A stretch of DNA of 64,000 bases from Streptomyces sp. NBC_01454 (lineage in GTDB: Bacteria; Actinomycetota; Actinomycetes; Streptomycetales; Streptomycetaceae): contig NZ_CP109460.1 in assembly GCF_036227565.1 (NCBI RefSeq), forward strand, positions 1,860,001 through 1,924,000, in the 5' to 3' direction. The notes beneath the pieces were generated by a model that was not told the origin of the DNA, did not search any database, and saw only the letters and a program-made list of their open reading frames with translations. Position 1 is the stretch's first letter, and the number at the start of each line of letters is the position of its first letter. Shown one piece after another: positions 28,137 to 38,188 of the stretch. The translations under genes were made by a program, and so were the position numbers.

Positions 28137-29663
28137 TCAGTCCCCGGCGGGCCGCCGGTTGCGGATGCCCAGGCGGCTGTGCGAGCGCCCGTAGAGGAAG
28201 TAGATGACGAAGCCGGCCACCATCCAGAACGCGAACCGCAGCCAGGTCTCCGCGGGCAGATTGAGCATCAGCCACACCGAGGCCAGGACGGACAGCACCG
28301 GCACCACCGGCACCCACGGGGTGCGGAAGGAGCGGGGCAGGTCGGGCCGGGAGCGGCGCAGGATGATGACGCCGATGGCGACCACGACGAACGCGAACAG
28401 GGTGCCGATGTTGACGAGTTCGGCCAGGACGTCGATCGAGGTGAAGCCGGAGGCGATGGCGACGACGACGCCCAGCGCGATGGTGGACCGGTAGGGGGTC
28501 CCGTACCGCGGGTGGGCCCGGGAGAAGACCCGGGGCAGCAGCCCGTCCCGGCTCATCGCGAAGAACACCCGGCTCTGGCCGAGCAGCAGGATCATGCAGA
28601 CCGAGGTCAGGCCGACGGCGGCGCCGAAGCTGATCACATCGGCGAAGAAGGGGTGCCCGAGGACCTTGAAGGCGTCGGCGAGCGGGGCGTCGGTGGAGAG
28701 CCTGCTGTACTTCTCCATGCCGGTGACGACGACCGACACGGCCACGTAGAGGACCGTGCAGATGGCCAGCGAGCCGAGGATGCCGCGCGGCACGTCGCGC
28801 TGCGGGTTGCGGGTCTCCTCGGCGGCGGTGGCAACGATGTCGAAGCCGATGAAGGCGAAGAAGACCACGGCCGCCGCGGCGAAGATGCCCATGACCCCGA
28901 AGGTGGACGGGGTGAAGCCGAACATCAGCTCCGCCAGCGGCGCGGACAGTCCGCCGCCGGTCTCGCTGGGCCGGCTGGGCGGGATGAACGGGTGGTAGTT
29001 GGCGCCGGAGATCATGAAGGCGCCGGCGATGATGACCAGCAGGACGACGGTGACCTTGATGCCCACGACCACCGCCGTCACCCGCGAGGACAGCTTCATC
29101 CCGAGCACCAGGATGCCGGTCAGGACCAGCACGAGGATGCAGGCCAGCAGGTCGAAGCCGAAGTGCCCCTCGTGGGTGCCGGACAGGATCGTCGGCAGAT
29201 GCCATCCCGCGCCGTCCAGCAACTCGCGCACATAGCCGGACCAGCCGACCGCGACCACCGCACAGCCCAGGGCGAGCTCCAGGATCAGGTCCCAGCCGAT
29301 GATCCAGGCCGGCAGTTCACCCAGTGAGGCGTACGAGAAGGTGTAGGCCGATCCGGCGACCGGCACGGTGGAGGCGAACTCCGCGTAGCACAGGGCGGCC
29401 AGCGCACAGACCACGCCCGCCACGACGAAGGCCAGCGCGACGGCCGGCCCGGCCTGCTCCTTGGCGATTTTTCCGGTGAGGACGAAGATGCCGGTGCCGA
29501 TGACGACACCGACTCCGAACACGGTCAGATCGAGCGCCGACAGGGACTTCTTGAGTGCGTGCTCCGGTTCCTCGGTATCCAGGATCGACTGCTCCACAGT
29601 CTTCGTCCGGAACAGACCGCGATTGCGGCGTGAATCATGTGGTGTGCCGTGCTGTGTGCTCAT
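28137..29663 (-). CDS. APC-family amino acid permease (CAT type)
   Basis: 508 residues, about 12-14 transmembrane helices. TM1 carries the unwound-helix motif VVIGTGIFVLTGKIA (about 52-67). YAEFASTVPVAGSAYTFSYASLGE and AAEETRNPQRDVPRGI are typical of cationic amino-acid transporters, and the C-terminal RRSRPDLPRSFRTPWVP is a family hallmark. Substrate likely arginine, lysine or a related amino acid; not proven. Monocistronic, with no recognised operator in its 196 bp upstream gap. Confidence 0.9.
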   Translation of the reverse strand: MSTQHGTPHDSRRNRGLFRTKTVEQSILDTEEPEHALKKSLSALDLTVFGVGVVIGTGIFVLTGKIAKEQAGPAVALAFVVAGVVCALAALCYAEFASTVPVAGSAYTFSYASLGELPAWIIGWDLILELALGCAVVAVGWSGYVRELLDGAGWHLPTILSGTHEGHFGFDLLACILVLVLTGILVLGMKLSSRVTAVVVGIKVTVVLLVIIAGAFMISGANYHPFIPPSRPSETGGGLSAPLAELMFGFTPSTFGVMGIFAAAAVVFFAFIGFDIVATAAEETRNPQRDVPRGILGSLAICTVLYVAVSVVVTGMEKYSRLSTDAPLADAFKVLGHPFFADVISFGAAVGLTSVCMILLLGQSRVFFAMSRDGLLPRVFSRAHPRYGTPYRSTIALGVVVAIASGFTSIDVLAELVNIGTLFAFVVVAIGVIILRRSRPDLPRSFRTPWVPVVPVLSVLASVWLMLNLPAETWLRFAFWMVAGFVIYFLYGRSHSRLGIRNRRPAGD

Positions 29664-29795
29664 GGGCGAACCTCCGCCTGGACGACCCTCGCAACTCTCC
29701 TGAACTGACCGAGTCTCCGCAATGCCGGGAAACAGTCAGCTTCGGCGGGGCTCCGGGCGGCGGGGATTCACCCGATGGGGTGCGGCCGCGCGTAT

Positions 29796-29846
29796 GCCGA
29801 TGGGCCGGGCGGAACATCCGTACGGATGACCGGCCGGCCCATCGGC
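29796..29846 (-). terminator. Terminator downstream of dxs
   Basis: GCCGATGGGCCGG pairs with CCGGCCCATCGGC across an inner palindrome ATCCGTACGGAT (29816-29827). It begins 14 bp past the dxs stop on the minus strand. Confidence 0.7.
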
Positions 29847-29859
29847 GGCGTCTGCGGAC

Positions 29860-31881
29860 TCAGTCGCGGGCGACCTCGGCCGGCTCGGCCGCGCCCTGGG
29901 CGCCGGCCGCCTCCGGGGCGTCCGAACGGAGCGGGGTCTGCGTCTGGCCGTCGATCTTGGAGACCAGGCCGGTCACCTGGCGCGCGATGTCCGGCGCGGT
30001 GAGCCCGATCTCCGCCATGACCTCCTTGCGGGAGGCGTGGTCGAGGAACCGCTCGGGGATGCCGAAGTCACGCAGCGGCAGGTCCACCCCGGCGTCCCGC
30101 AGCGACTGGGCGACGGCCGAACCGACGCCGCCGGAGCGGATGTTGTCCTCGACGGTGACCACGACCCGGTGGGTGGCGGCGAGCCCGGGCAGCGCCGGGT
30201 CGACCGGCTTGACCCAGCGGGGGTCGACGACGGTGGTGGAGATGCCCTGCTTGTCGAGCAGATCGGCGATCTCCAGGCACATCGGGGCGAGGGCACCGAC
30301 GGACACCAGCAGGACATCGGGCCGCTTGACGCCCTCGGCGGGCTCGCGCAGCACGTCCATCCCGCCGATGCGTCCGACGGCCTCGACGGCCGGGCCGACC
30401 GCGCCCTTGGAGTAGCGCACCACGGTGGGCGCGTCATCGACCTTGACGGCCTCGCGCAGCTGGGCGCGGACCTGGTCGGCGTCGCGCGGCGCGGCGATCC
30501 GCAGGCCCGGGACGACCTGGAGGATCGACATGTCCCACATGCCGTTGTGCGAGGCGCCGTCGGTGCCGGTGACACCGGCCCGGTCCAGGACGAAGGTCAC
30601 CCCGCACCTGTGCAGCGCCACGTCCATCAGCACCTGGTCGAAGGCACGGTTGAGGAAGGTGGCGTAGACGGCGAAGACGGGGTGCAGGCCGCCGGTGGCC
30701 ATACCGGCCGCGGAGACCGCCGCGTGCTGCTCGGCGATGCCGACGTCGTAGACCCGGTCGGGGAAAGCCTTGGCGAACTTGTCCAGTCCGACCGGCTGGA
30801 GCATGGCCGCCGTGATGGCCACGATGTCCTTGCGCTCCTTGCCGAGCTCGACCATCTCGTCACCGAAGACGGAGGTCCAGTCCTTGCCGCCCGAGGAGAG
30901 CGGCAGGCCGGTGTCGGGGTGGATCTTGCCGACGGCGTGGAAGCGGTCTGCCTCGTCCTGGAGGGCGGGCTGGTAGCCGCGGCCCTTTTCGGTGAGGCAG
31001 TGGACGATGACCGGACCGCCGAAGCGCTTGGCGCGCGTCAGGGCGGACTCCAGCGCCTCGATGTCGTGGCCGTCGATCGGGCCGACGTACTTCAGGCCCA
31101 GGTCCTCGAACATGCCCTGCGGGGCGATGAAGTCCTTCAGGCCCTTCTTGGCGCCGTGCAGGGTCTCGTACAGCGGCTTGCCCAGGACGGGGGTGCGCTC
31201 CAGCAGGTCCTTGCCGCGGGCCAGGAAGCGCTCGTAGCCGTCGGTGGTGCGCAGCGTGGCCAGGTGGTTGGCGAGGCCGCCGATGGTCGGGGCGTAGGAG
31301 CGCTCGTTGTCGTTGACGACGATGACGAGCGGGCGGTCCTTGGCGGCGGCGATGTTGTTCAGCGCCTCCCAGGCCATGCCGCCGGTCAGCGCGCCGTCGC
31401 CGATGACCGCGGCGACCCGGTCAGCCGAACCGCGGACCTCGTTGGCCTTCGCGAGGCCCTCGGCCCAGCCCAGCACGGTGGAGGCGTGGCTGTTCTCGAT
31501 CACGTCGTGCGCGGACTCGGCACGGGAGGGGTAGCCGGACAGGCCGCCCTTCGCCTTGAGCTTGGTGAAGTCCTGACGGCCGGTGAGAAGCTTGTGGACG
31601 TAGGACTGGTGCCCGGTGTCGAAGAGCACCTTGTCCTTGGGCGAGTCGAAGACACGGTGCAGGGCGATGGTCAGCTCGACCACACCGAGGTTCGGGCCGA
31701 GATGTCCGCCGGTCTTGGACACCTCGTCGACAAGGAAGGTACGGATCTCCCCCGCCAGCTGCACAAGCTGCTCCGGGCCCAGTCGGTCCAGATCGCGCGG
31801 TCCCCTGATACGGGAAAGCAACGCCCTCCCGTCGCCCGCCACCACCCCGGCCGGACTCGCTTTGCGCGGCACCTCCTGCAC
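29860..31881 (-). CDS. dxs: 1-deoxy-D-xylulose-5-phosphate synthase
   Basis: 673 residues, thiamine-diphosphate enzyme condensing pyruvate and glyceraldehyde-3-phosphate: first committed step of the MEP isoprenoid route. TPP/Mg site [16 protein letters not shown] (about 150-165), [19 protein letters not shown] near 62, the Glu in [18 protein letters not shown], and [15 protein letters not shown]. The N-terminus is about 20 residues longer than usual; the C-terminus has an Ala-rich tail. GTG at 31881 has AAGGAGG five bases away. SCO6013-like by position (recalled). Confidence 0.95.
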   Translation of the reverse strand: MQEVPRKASPAGVVAGDGRALLSRIRGPRDLDRLGPEQLVQLAGEIRTFLVDEVSKTGGHLGPNLGVVELTIALHRVFDSPKDKVLFDTGHQSYVHKLLTGRQDFTKLKAKGGLSGYPSRAESAHDVIENSHASTVLGWAEGLAKANEVRGSADRVAAVIGDGALTGGMAWEALNNIAAAKDRPLVIVVNDNERSYAPTIGGLANHLATLRTTDGYERFLARGKDLLERTPVLGKPLYETLHGAKKGLKDFIAPQGMFEDLGLKYVGPIDGHDIEALESALTRAKRFGGPVIVHCLTEKGRGYQPALQDEADRFHAVGKIHPDTGLPLSSGGKDWTSVFGDEMVELGKERKDIVAITAAMLQPVGLDKFAKAFPDRVYDVGIAEQHAAVSAAGMATGGLHPVFAVYATFLNRAFDQVLMDVALHRCGVTFVLDRAGVTGTDGASHNGMWDMSILQVVPGLRIAAPRDADQVRAQLREAVKVDDAPTVVRYSKGAVGPAVEAVGRIGGMDVLREPAEGVKRPDVLLVSVGALAPMCLEIADLLDKQGISTTVVDPRWVKPVDPALPGLAATHRVVVTVEDNIRSGGVGSAVAQSLRDAGVDLPLRDFGIPERFLDHASRKEVMAEIGLTAPDIARQVTGLVSKIDGQTQTPLRSDAPEAAGAQGAAEPAEVARD

Positions 31882-32037
31882 CCCTGCCTCCTTGCTGCTT
31901 GCTGCCGTGGATCGAGCTTGCCGATCAGATGAGTCTAATGTTGCGTCCGCCGCGGCGGCGCCCGGGCCTTGCGATGTATGTCACTCGGGTGACAGGGGCT
32001 CCGGCTCAACCTTTTTCCCCCGGGAGCGCACACGGAC

Positions 32038-32070
32038 CGGCCCCCACCGGATCATGCCCGGTGGGGGCCG
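32038..32070 (-). terminator. Terminator of the xyl operon
   Basis: CGGCCCCCACCGG and CCGGTGGGGGCCG form a perfect 13 bp stem with a seven-base loop, 25 bp past the xylH stop on the minus strand. Confidence 0.8.
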
Positions 32071-32094
32071 CTGCCGTCGAACGGCGGCCTGGGA

Positions 32095-33396
32095 TCAGGT
32101 CCGGCCGGCGGTCTTCTGCGTCCGGCGGGAGACCGAGTCGATCACGACGGCGGCGAGCAGCACCGCGCCGGTGATCATGTACTGGATCTCGCTCGCCATG
32201 CCGAGCAGGTTCAGGCCCTGCTGGATCGACTGGATGACCAGCATGCCCAGCAGCGCGGACCAGATCTTGCCCCGGCCGCCGAAGAGGCTGGTGCCGCCGA
32301 TGACGGCCGCCGCGATGACGTTCATCAGGGTGTTGCCGGAGCCCAGGTTCTTGGTGGCGCCGCCGGAGAGGCTGGCGATGAACAGTCCGCCGAAGGCCGC
32401 GAGCATGCCGGAGATGGCGAACACGCTGATCCGGATCTTGTTCACGTTGATGCCGGCCCGGCGGGCCGCCTCGGCGTTGCCGCCGACCGCGAAGATCTGC
32501 CGGCCGTAGGTGGTGCGGCGCACCACGAAGTCGGCGACGAGCAGGACCGCGAGGAACAGCACCAGGGCCAGCGGCAGGCCGCGGGCGCCCGGCGGCTCGT
32601 TCAGGACGTAGGCCACCACGAAGGCGATCACCGCGACCACGCCGGTGCGCAGCAGGATCTCGCTGAGCGGGCGCGAGGGCAGCGCGGCGGCCTTGCGGCG
32701 CCGGCTGTCCAGCAGCAGCGAGCCGGCGTAGGCGAGGACCGCGAGCACCGCCAGGCCGTAGCCGGCGCCCTTGTCCTCGAAGTAGTAGCCGGTGAGGGCC
32801 TCCACCACACTGCCGCTGGGCGTGTTGATGGAGCCCTCGTTGCCCATCATCCAGATCTGCAGGCCGCTCCAGCCGAGGAAACCGGCCAACGTGACCACGA
32901 AGGCCGGCACGCCGATCTTGGCGAAAAAGAACCCGTGCAGGGCGCCGATGGCCAGCCCCGCGACGATGGCGATCAGGACCGCGAGCCAGTCGTTGACCCC
33001 CTTGGTGACGCTGAGGACGGCCCACACGGCCGCGCCGACGCCCGCCACCGAGCCGACCGACAGGTCGATCTCGCCGAGCAGCAGCACGAAGACGATGCCG
33101 ACGGCCATGATCCCGAGGCCGGAGGTGTAGACACCGATGTTCGCGAGGCTGTCCGCGGACAGGAAGCTGCTGTTCTTGAGCTGGAAGACGATCGCGATGA
33201 CGACCAGGCCGATGACGACCGGCAGCGAGCCCAGCTCACCCCCGCGCACCCGGCGCTTGAAGTCGCCGATATAGCCGCCGAAGCCCTGCTCGCGGACGAG
33301 CAGACGGGGGTCGACGGCGGCCGGCGGGGTGGCGTCCACGGCGGCCGGCGCGTCCTTAGTGGGCTCGTCCGCCGGCTGCTTGGTGAGGTCACTCAT
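32095..33396 (-). CDS. xylH: Xylose-type ABC transporter permease
   Basis: 433 residues, ribose/xylose-type permease (BPD_transp_2 family). About ten hydrophobic segments; the family signature GEIDLSVGSVAGVGAAV is near 110-126 and VGGNAEAARRAGINVNKIR plus VIGGTSLFGGRGKIWSALLG near the C-terminus. The first 45 residues are cytosolic and acidic. Overlaps xylG by four bases (ATGA). Sugar specificity comes from homology by position to SCO6011 and from the neighbouring Rok7B7; it cannot be read from motifs. Confidence 0.88.
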   Translation of the reverse strand: MSDLTKQPADEPTKDAPAAVDATPPAAVDPRLLVREQGFGGYIGDFKRRVRGGELGSLPVVIGLVVIAIVFQLKNSSFLSADSLANIGVYTSGLGIMAVGIVFVLLLGEIDLSVGSVAGVGAAVWAVLSVTKGVNDWLAVLIAIVAGLAIGALHGFFFAKIGVPAFVVTLAGFLGWSGLQIWMMGNEGSINTPSGSVVEALTGYYFEDKGAGYGLAVLAVLAYAGSLLLDSRRRKAAALPSRPLSEILLRTGVVAVIAFVVAYVLNEPPGARGLPLALVLFLAVLLVADFVVRRTTYGRQIFAVGGNAEAARRAGINVNKIRISVFAISGMLAAFGGLFIASLSGGATKNLGSGNTLMNVIAAAVIGGTSLFGGRGKIWSALLGMLVIQSIQQGLNLLGMASEIQYMITGAVLLAAVVIDSVSRRTQKTAGRT

Positions 33397-34184
33397 GCCC
33401 CGGCCTCCTTCTTCACCTGGTCCGTACGCGCCTGGCGGCGGGTGACGGCGTTGTCCGAGGCGCCGGTGATGGCGGCGATGATCTCTTCGTGGGAGGTGCC
33501 CTCGACGTCGAAGACACCGTTGTTGCGGCCCAGCCGCAGCACCGCGACCCGGTCCGCGACGGCCTGCACATCGGCCATGTTGTGGCTGATGAGGATGACG
33601 CCCAGACCGCGTTCCCGCAGCCGCTCGACGAGGTCGAGGACCTGCGCGGTCTGCTCGACGCCGAGGGCGGCAGTGGGCTCGTCGAGGATGACGACCTTCG
33701 GGTCGCCGATCAGCGCCCGGGCGATCGCCACGACCTGGCGCTGACCGCCGGAGAGCGCGGCGACCGGGATGCGGACGCTGGGGATCCGGATGGACAGGGT
33801 GTCCAGCAGCTCCTTGGCGCGCTTCTCCATCGCGATCTCGTCGAGGACACCGACGGTGCGGATCTCGTTGCCGAGGAAGAGGTTGGCGACGACATCGAGG
33901 TTGTCGCAGAGCGCGAGGTCCTGGTAGACGGTGGCGACACCGAGCTCCTGGGCGTCGTGCGGCTTGCTGATGCGTACCGCGCCGCCCTCCCATTCGATGG
34001 CGCCGTCGTCGACCGGGTGGACGCCCGAGATGGTCTTGACCAGGGTGGACTTGCCGGCGCCGTTGTCGCCGACGAGGGCGACCACCTCACCGGGGTGAAT
34101 CTCCAGGGTGACGTCCGTGAGTGCCTGGACGGCGCCGAACCGCTTGGAGATTCCGCGCAACGCCAGCACAGGCGTAGCGGACAC
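33393..34184 (-). CDS. xylG: Xylose-type ABC transporter ATP-binding protein
   Basis: 263 residues, a single-domain sugar ATPase (E. coli XylG has two). Walker A VGDNGAGKSTL near 38-48, signature LSGGQRQ near 140, Walker B KVVILDEPTAALG near 158-170, switch His in LISHNMADV. The GTG at 34184 is preferred because AAGGAG is nine bases upstream; the ATGs further upstream lack spacing. Coupled to xylH. The 321 bp gap to xylF is the weak link of the operon. Confidence 0.88.
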   Translation of the reverse strand: MSATPVLALRGISKRFGAVQALTDVTLEIHPGEVVALVGDNGAGKSTLVKTISGVHPVDDGAIEWEGGAVRISKPHDAQELGVATVYQDLALCDNLDVVANLFLGNEIRTVGVLDEIAMEKRAKELLDTLSIRIPSVRIPVAALSGGQRQVVAIARALIGDPKVVILDEPTAALGVEQTAQVLDLVERLRERGLGVILISHNMADVQAVADRVAVLRLGRNNGVFDVEGTSHEEIIAAITGASDNAVTRRQARTDQVKKEAGA

Positions 34185-34505
34185 GTGAATCATCTCCTTC
34201 GCCGCCGTCACAACGGCGGGGATGTGGTGCGTGAAGCAGGGGGCTTGCGGGGGACGGTCCGGGTCCGCGCCGGTACAGCGGCGGCGCGGGGCGGAGGGGT
34301 GTCGGACCGGTTCGGGGGGCGGGGTGGGACCCGGCGGGAGTGGGCCGGGACGGGGGCCGCGGGCGGTGCCGCGCGGCCCCGTCCGACCGGGGGTGCCGGT
34401 CCGGGGTGCCAGGCTGCCGAGGGCCGGGCCGTGGGGCGCCGGGGTCTGCGGGCCGGGCGGGAGAGGCGGGGCCTGCGGGCCGGAGCCCGCGGGCGGCCCC
34501 GGGCC
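34185..34505. other. 321-bp xylF-xylG gap with attenuator-like hairpins
   Basis: No gene. Highly G-rich on the plus strand, with several possible stems; the best is GCGGGC-CGGA-GCCCGC at 34475-34490, 15 bp past the xylF stop. Such a hairpin would lower read-through, giving more binding protein than transporter. Confidence 0.45.
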
Positions 34506-35600
34506 TTACTTGATGCCGGCCGCCGCGCAGGCCTTCTTGACGTCGCCGGTGCAGATCTGGCTCGCCTTGTAGACCTTGTCCTTGATGATCGTGGACTCGA
34601 TGTTGTCCTTGGTCACGATCTGCGCGTCGTAGAGCTTGGCGGGGATGCCCTTGACCTCACCGCTGAGGCTGTCGACCTTGCGGTCCGTCAGGGAGTCGAT
34701 CTTCTCGCCCTTGAGCAGCTTGACCGCGATCTCGGCGGTGGAGTCCGCCTGCGGCTTGATCTGCTTGTAGATCGTGAACGCCTGGTCGCCCTTGAGGACC
34801 CGCTGCAGACCCGCGAGCTCGGCGTCCTGGCCGCCGACCGGGACCTTGACGCCCTTCTGCTTGAGCGCGGTGATGATGCCGCCGGCCATGCCGTCGTTGC
34901 CGGAGTAGACGCCCTGGATCCCGTCCTTGCCGAGCGAGTCGAGGGCCGCGCTCATCTTCTTGTTCGCCTCGTCCGAGGACCAGTCCGGGATGTCCTGCTC
35001 GTACGCGATCTTCTTGACCTGCTTGTCGAGGACGCTGTGGGCGCCCTTCTTGAAGAACGGCATGTTCGGGTCGGTCGGCGAACCGTTGATCATGACGACA
35101 TTGCTGTCCTTGGCCTTGTCGCCGAGCGCCTTGACCAGCGCCTGGCCCTGCAGGCGGCCGATCTTCTCGTTGTCGTAGGACACGTAGGCGGAGAGCTTGC
35201 CCTCGGCCAGCCGGTCGTAGGCGACGACCTTCACGCCCTTCTTGGCGGCCTGGTTCACCCAGGACTTGGTCGCCTTGAAGTCGACCGAGTCCAGAATGAT
35301 CACCTTGACGCCCTGGGTGATCAGCGCGTCGAACTGCTTCTTCTGGGTCTCGGTGTCCTGGGCCGCGTTGTTGTACCGCACCGTGCAGTCGCTGCACAGC
35401 TGCTTGATCTTCGCCTCCATCAGCGGACGGTCGAAGGTCTCGTAACGCGTGGTCTTGTTCTCCGGCAGGAGCAGACCGATGGTCTTGTTCTCGCCACCAC
35501 TGGCGGCCTTGCCGTCGCCGGCCTTGCCACATGCGGCCACGGAGAGCGCCATCGAAACGGCGGCAGTGCCTATGACGACGCGACGCGTCCATACGTTCAT
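34506..35600 (-). CDS. xylF: Xylose-type sugar-binding lipoprotein
   Basis: 364 residues, periplasmic-binding lipoprotein of the XylF/ChvE (ribose-binding) type. Signal with lipobox SVAAC (Cys 24). Family core: IGLLLPENKTTRYETFDRPL, VIILDSVD, VAYDRL, VYSGNDGMAGGIITALKQKG and VPVGGQDAELAG. Two more Cys pairs lie near the ends. First gene of xylFGH. Ends in a GC-rich 3' gap; a candidate operator is 77 bp upstream. SCO6009-like by position (recalled). Confidence 0.88.
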   Translation of the reverse strand: MNVWTRRVVIGTAAVSMALSVAACGKAGDGKAASGGENKTIGLLLPENKTTRYETFDRPLMEAKIKQLCSDCTVRYNNAAQDTETQKKQFDALITQGVKVIILDSVDFKATKSWVNQAAKKGVKVVAYDRLAEGKLSAYVSYDNEKIGRLQGQALVKALGDKAKDSNVVMINGSPTDPNMPFFKKGAHSVLDKQVKKIAYEQDIPDWSSDEANKKMSAALDSLGKDGIQGVYSGNDGMAGGIITALKQKGVKVPVGGQDAELAGLQRVLKGDQAFTIYKQIKPQADSTAEIAVKLLKGEKIDSLTDRKVDSLSGEVKGIPAKLYDAQIVTKDNIESTIIKDKVYKASQICTGDVKKACAAAGIK

Positions 35601-35677
35601 TGGGGTTGCCTCCCTGACGTGGCCGCGTCGTTGCGGCCGAGGTGGCTGGAAGTCAACTCGGACACCAGCCGACCGTC

Positions 35678-35692
35678 AAGGAGTAAATCCTT
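35678..35692. promoter_or_regulatory. Inverted repeat between xylF and rok7B7
   Basis: AAGGAGTAAATCCTT: 5-base arms with a 5-base spacer, and extending outward the repeat is GTcAAGGA with TCCTTaAC. It sits between the xylF start and the rok7B7 stop, a plausible site for Rok7B7 or another sugar regulator. It is AT-rich relative to surroundings. Confidence 0.5.
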
Positions 35693-35740
35693 AACGAGAT
35701 GACAACGGTGCCATGCGTTAGCTGTGTGAACTCAGCGCTT

Positions 35741-36940
35741 TCACGCTAGGGCCGGGGCGTCCGCCGGCTGTCCGCCGTCCAGCAGGGAGGAATCGCCCAT
35801 CTCGCTCAGCACCAGCGCCAGCGCGCCCAGCACCTCGGCACGGCCGCCGAGGGTGCCGGGGACGATCCCCAACTGCCGTGCCGCACTGGGGATGGCGTAG
35901 CGCGACACCGACTCCCGGATCGGCGCGAGGACCAGTTCACCGGCCTCGGCGAGATCACCGCCGAGCACCACCCGGCTGGGATTGAGCAGATTGCACAGAT
36001 TCGCCACACCACTGCCGATATGACGGCCTACGTCCGCAATGACCCGCCGGCAGCCGGGGTCACCCTCACGGGCCAGCTGCACCACCCGCGCCATGGTCAG
36101 GTCCGGGCCGTGACTCGGCTGCAGCAGCGGGAGGACGTACCGGGCCGCGGTGAAGGTCTCCAGGCAGCCACGGTTGCCGCAGCGGCACACCGGACCGGAC
36201 TCGTCCAGCGTGATGTGCCCGATCTCGCCCGCCGTACCGCCCGGTCCGCGGTAGATCTGGCCGCTGATCACCAGTCCGGCGCCGACCCCGCTGGCGACCT
36301 TGATGTACGCCAGGTCGGAGGCCCCGCGGCCGCCGCCCCACACCAGCTCGCCCAGCGCGCCCAGGTTGGCGTCGTTGTCGACGTAGACGGGCACCCCCAG
36401 GCGCCCGGACAGCTCGCGGCTCGGGTTCGTCCCCGACCAGCCGGGCAGGATCGCCGTCGAGCCCAGGGTCCCGGATTCCACGTCGATGGGCCCGGGTACG
36501 CCGAGCCCGACGCCGATGACCTTGCCGGCGCCGATCCCGGTGGCCTCGATCAGCCGGTTGACCAGCTGTTCCGCCCGGTCGAAGCCCTCCGCGGCGGAGG
36601 CGTCCACATCGATCGGCTCGGCCTGCTCGGCGAGCACCTGATGGGCGAGGTTGCCGACCGCCACCCGCAGATGGGAGTGCCCGAAATCGACCCCCACGAC
36701 GATGCCCGCGTCGCCGGAGAGCGAGACGCTGCGCGCCCGCCGCCCGCCCGCCGAGGTCGGTGTCACCTCAACGGTCCCACCGTCCTTCAACTCACGAACG
36801 ATGTTGGAAACGGTGGCCGCGGACAGCCCCGTGCTCCGGGCGATCTCCGCCTGGGTGAGCGAGCCCGCCATCCGCACCGCGCGGACGACCCGCTCCAGAT
36901 TGGCCCGGTGCAGCGAGGACTGCGACCCCGGAGTCTCCAT
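35741..36940 (-). CDS. rok7B7: ROK-family regulator Rok7B7
   Basis: 399 residues. N-terminal HTH (RAVRMAGSLTQAEIARSTGL, then SAATVSNIVREL; residues 18-60). ROK sugar-kinase-like fold with DFGHSHLRVAVG and the zinc motif CRCGNRGCLET near 245. It lies between xylFGH and ngcEFG as in S. coelicolor (SCO6008), where Rok7B7 affects xylose uptake, carbon repression and antibiotic production. ATG at 36940 (GGGAG nine bases away). The 5' frame open to 36994 lacks a ribosome site. Confidence 0.87.
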   Translation of the reverse strand: METPGSQSSLHRANLERVVRAVRMAGSLTQAEIARSTGLSAATVSNIVRELKDGGTVEVTPTSAGGRRARSVSLSGDAGIVVGVDFGHSHLRVAVGNLAHQVLAEQAEPIDVDASAAEGFDRAEQLVNRLIEATGIGAGKVIGVGLGVPGPIDVESGTLGSTAILPGWSGTNPSRELSGRLGVPVYVDNDANLGALGELVWGGGRGASDLAYIKVASGVGAGLVISGQIYRGPGGTAGEIGHITLDESGPVCRCGNRGCLETFTAARYVLPLLQPSHGPDLTMARVVQLAREGDPGCRRVIADVGRHIGSGVANLCNLLNPSRVVLGGDLAEAGELVLAPIRESVSRYAIPSAARQLGIVPGTLGGRAEVLGALALVLSEMGDSSLLDGGQPADAPALA

Positions 36941-37247
36941 TGACTCATACTCCCGTCTCGGGCCGGGCTCCCCCAGCGGTGGCCGGGGAGGCACGACGAC
37001 CTCCGGCCGACCGCACCCACGTCGTCGGGGGACGGCCGTCGATTCAACATGTGAACCCTAAGCAGAACTCCAGCCGGGAAGTCTCGTCAAGGCGTTGAGC
37101 CCGGCATGATCGAGGGCCGGCCCGGTGGGAAGCCCGCGGGGCGGCTCCGTCGCCGCGGAGCCGCCCCGGGATGCGCACGTCGGAGCGCGCACAGGCAGAT
37201 GCCAAGATGGCGTAAAACAATCGCCGGTACGAACAGACGGCCGGGCC
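36941..37247. other. 307-bp rok7B7-ngcG gap
   Basis: Contains the ngcEFG terminator at 37138-37167 and, nearer rok7B7, its promoter region (AT-rich around 37045-37065). No gene seen. Confidence 0.5.
37138..37167 (-). terminator. Terminator of ngcEFG
   Basis: GGGGCGGCTCCG and CGGAGCCGCCCC: perfect 12 bp stem, six-base loop, 81 bp past the ngcG stop on the minus strand. Confidence 0.7.
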
Positions 37248-38177
37248 CTACTTGATCGCCCCCGCCGTCAGCCCCGCCTGCACCTGGCGCTGGAAGATGA
37301 AGTACACCAGCAGCACCGGCAGCATCGCGATCATCATGCCGGCCATCAGCCCGCCCCAGTCCCCCTCATAGCCCTGCTGCAGCGCGATGTTGGCCAGACC
37401 CTGCGTCAACACGTATTTGTCCTCGTCCTGGTTGAGGACCATCGGCAGCAGATACTGATTCCACTGCCCCAGGAAGTTGAAGATCCCGATGCTGATCAGG
37501 CCGGGCTTGGCCATCGGCAGCATCACCTGGAAGAACGTCCTGGCGTGCGAGGCACCGTCGATCATCGCCGCCTCCGCCACCGAGCTCGGCAGGGTGCGGA
37601 AGAAGGACGTCATGAAGAAGACGGTGAACGGCAGCGAGTAGGCGATGTACACCGCGATCAGGCCCTGGTAGGTGGCCAGCAGCGGAATCCCGGGGAAGTC
37701 GCGCATCACGAAGAACAGCGGGATGACCAGCATGAACACCGGGAAGGACATCCCGGCCACGAAGAGGTAATAGATGACGCGGTTGCCCGGGAAGGTGAAC
37801 CGCGCAAGGACGTAGCCCGCCATGGAGCCGAGCACCATCGTCCCGGTGACCGAACCGCCCACCACGATCAGGGTGTTGAGGAACATCTTGCCGATGTTCG
37901 CCTTCTCCCAGGCGTTGCTCCAGTTCTCGAAGTGCAGCCGGTCCGGCAGCGACCAGGGCGTGCTCAGAATGTCCCCGCTGCTCTTGAACGAGCTCCACAG
38001 CACCCACAGCAGCGGCATGCCCACCATCAGCGCCCACACGATGAGCATGCCGTGCGAGAAGACGTTGAGCACGCCGCGCTCGGCGCCTCCGCGTGATGTC
38101 CCGGCGCCCTTTCTGCCTTCGGACCGCCGCCCGGCCACCGCCGGCAGCTTCTCCACCGCATTGGTTTCCGTCGTCAT
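37248..38177 (-). CDS. ngcG: N-acetylglucosamine/chitobiose ABC permease
   Basis: 309 residues, MalG-type permease, six TM helices after a cytosolic, positively charged N-terminus of about 35 residues. The EAA loop EAAMIDGASHARTFFQVMLP (about 200) contacts the ATPase. No ATPase gene lies in the cluster; in Streptomyces, MsiK serves many such importers. Third gene of ngcEFG, 11 bp after ngcF. Confidence 0.85.
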   Translation of the reverse strand: MTTETNAVEKLPAVAGRRSEGRKGAGTSRGGAERGVLNVFSHGMLIVWALMVGMPLLWVLWSSFKSSGDILSTPWSLPDRLHFENWSNAWEKANIGKMFLNTLIVVGGSVTGTMVLGSMAGYVLARFTFPGNRVIYYLFVAGMSFPVFMLVIPLFFVMRDFPGIPLLATYQGLIAVYIAYSLPFTVFFMTSFFRTLPSSVAEAAMIDGASHARTFFQVMLPMAKPGLISIGIFNFLGQWNQYLLPMVLNQDEDKYVLTQGLANIALQQGYEGDWGGLMAGMMIAMLPVLLVYFIFQRQVQAGLTAGAIK

Positions 38178-38188
38178 GCGCCCTGCCC

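Noticed and set aside
30037..31932. 631-codon ORF antisense to dxs
   Set aside because: A shadow of high-GC coding; dxs has full family motifs on the other strand.
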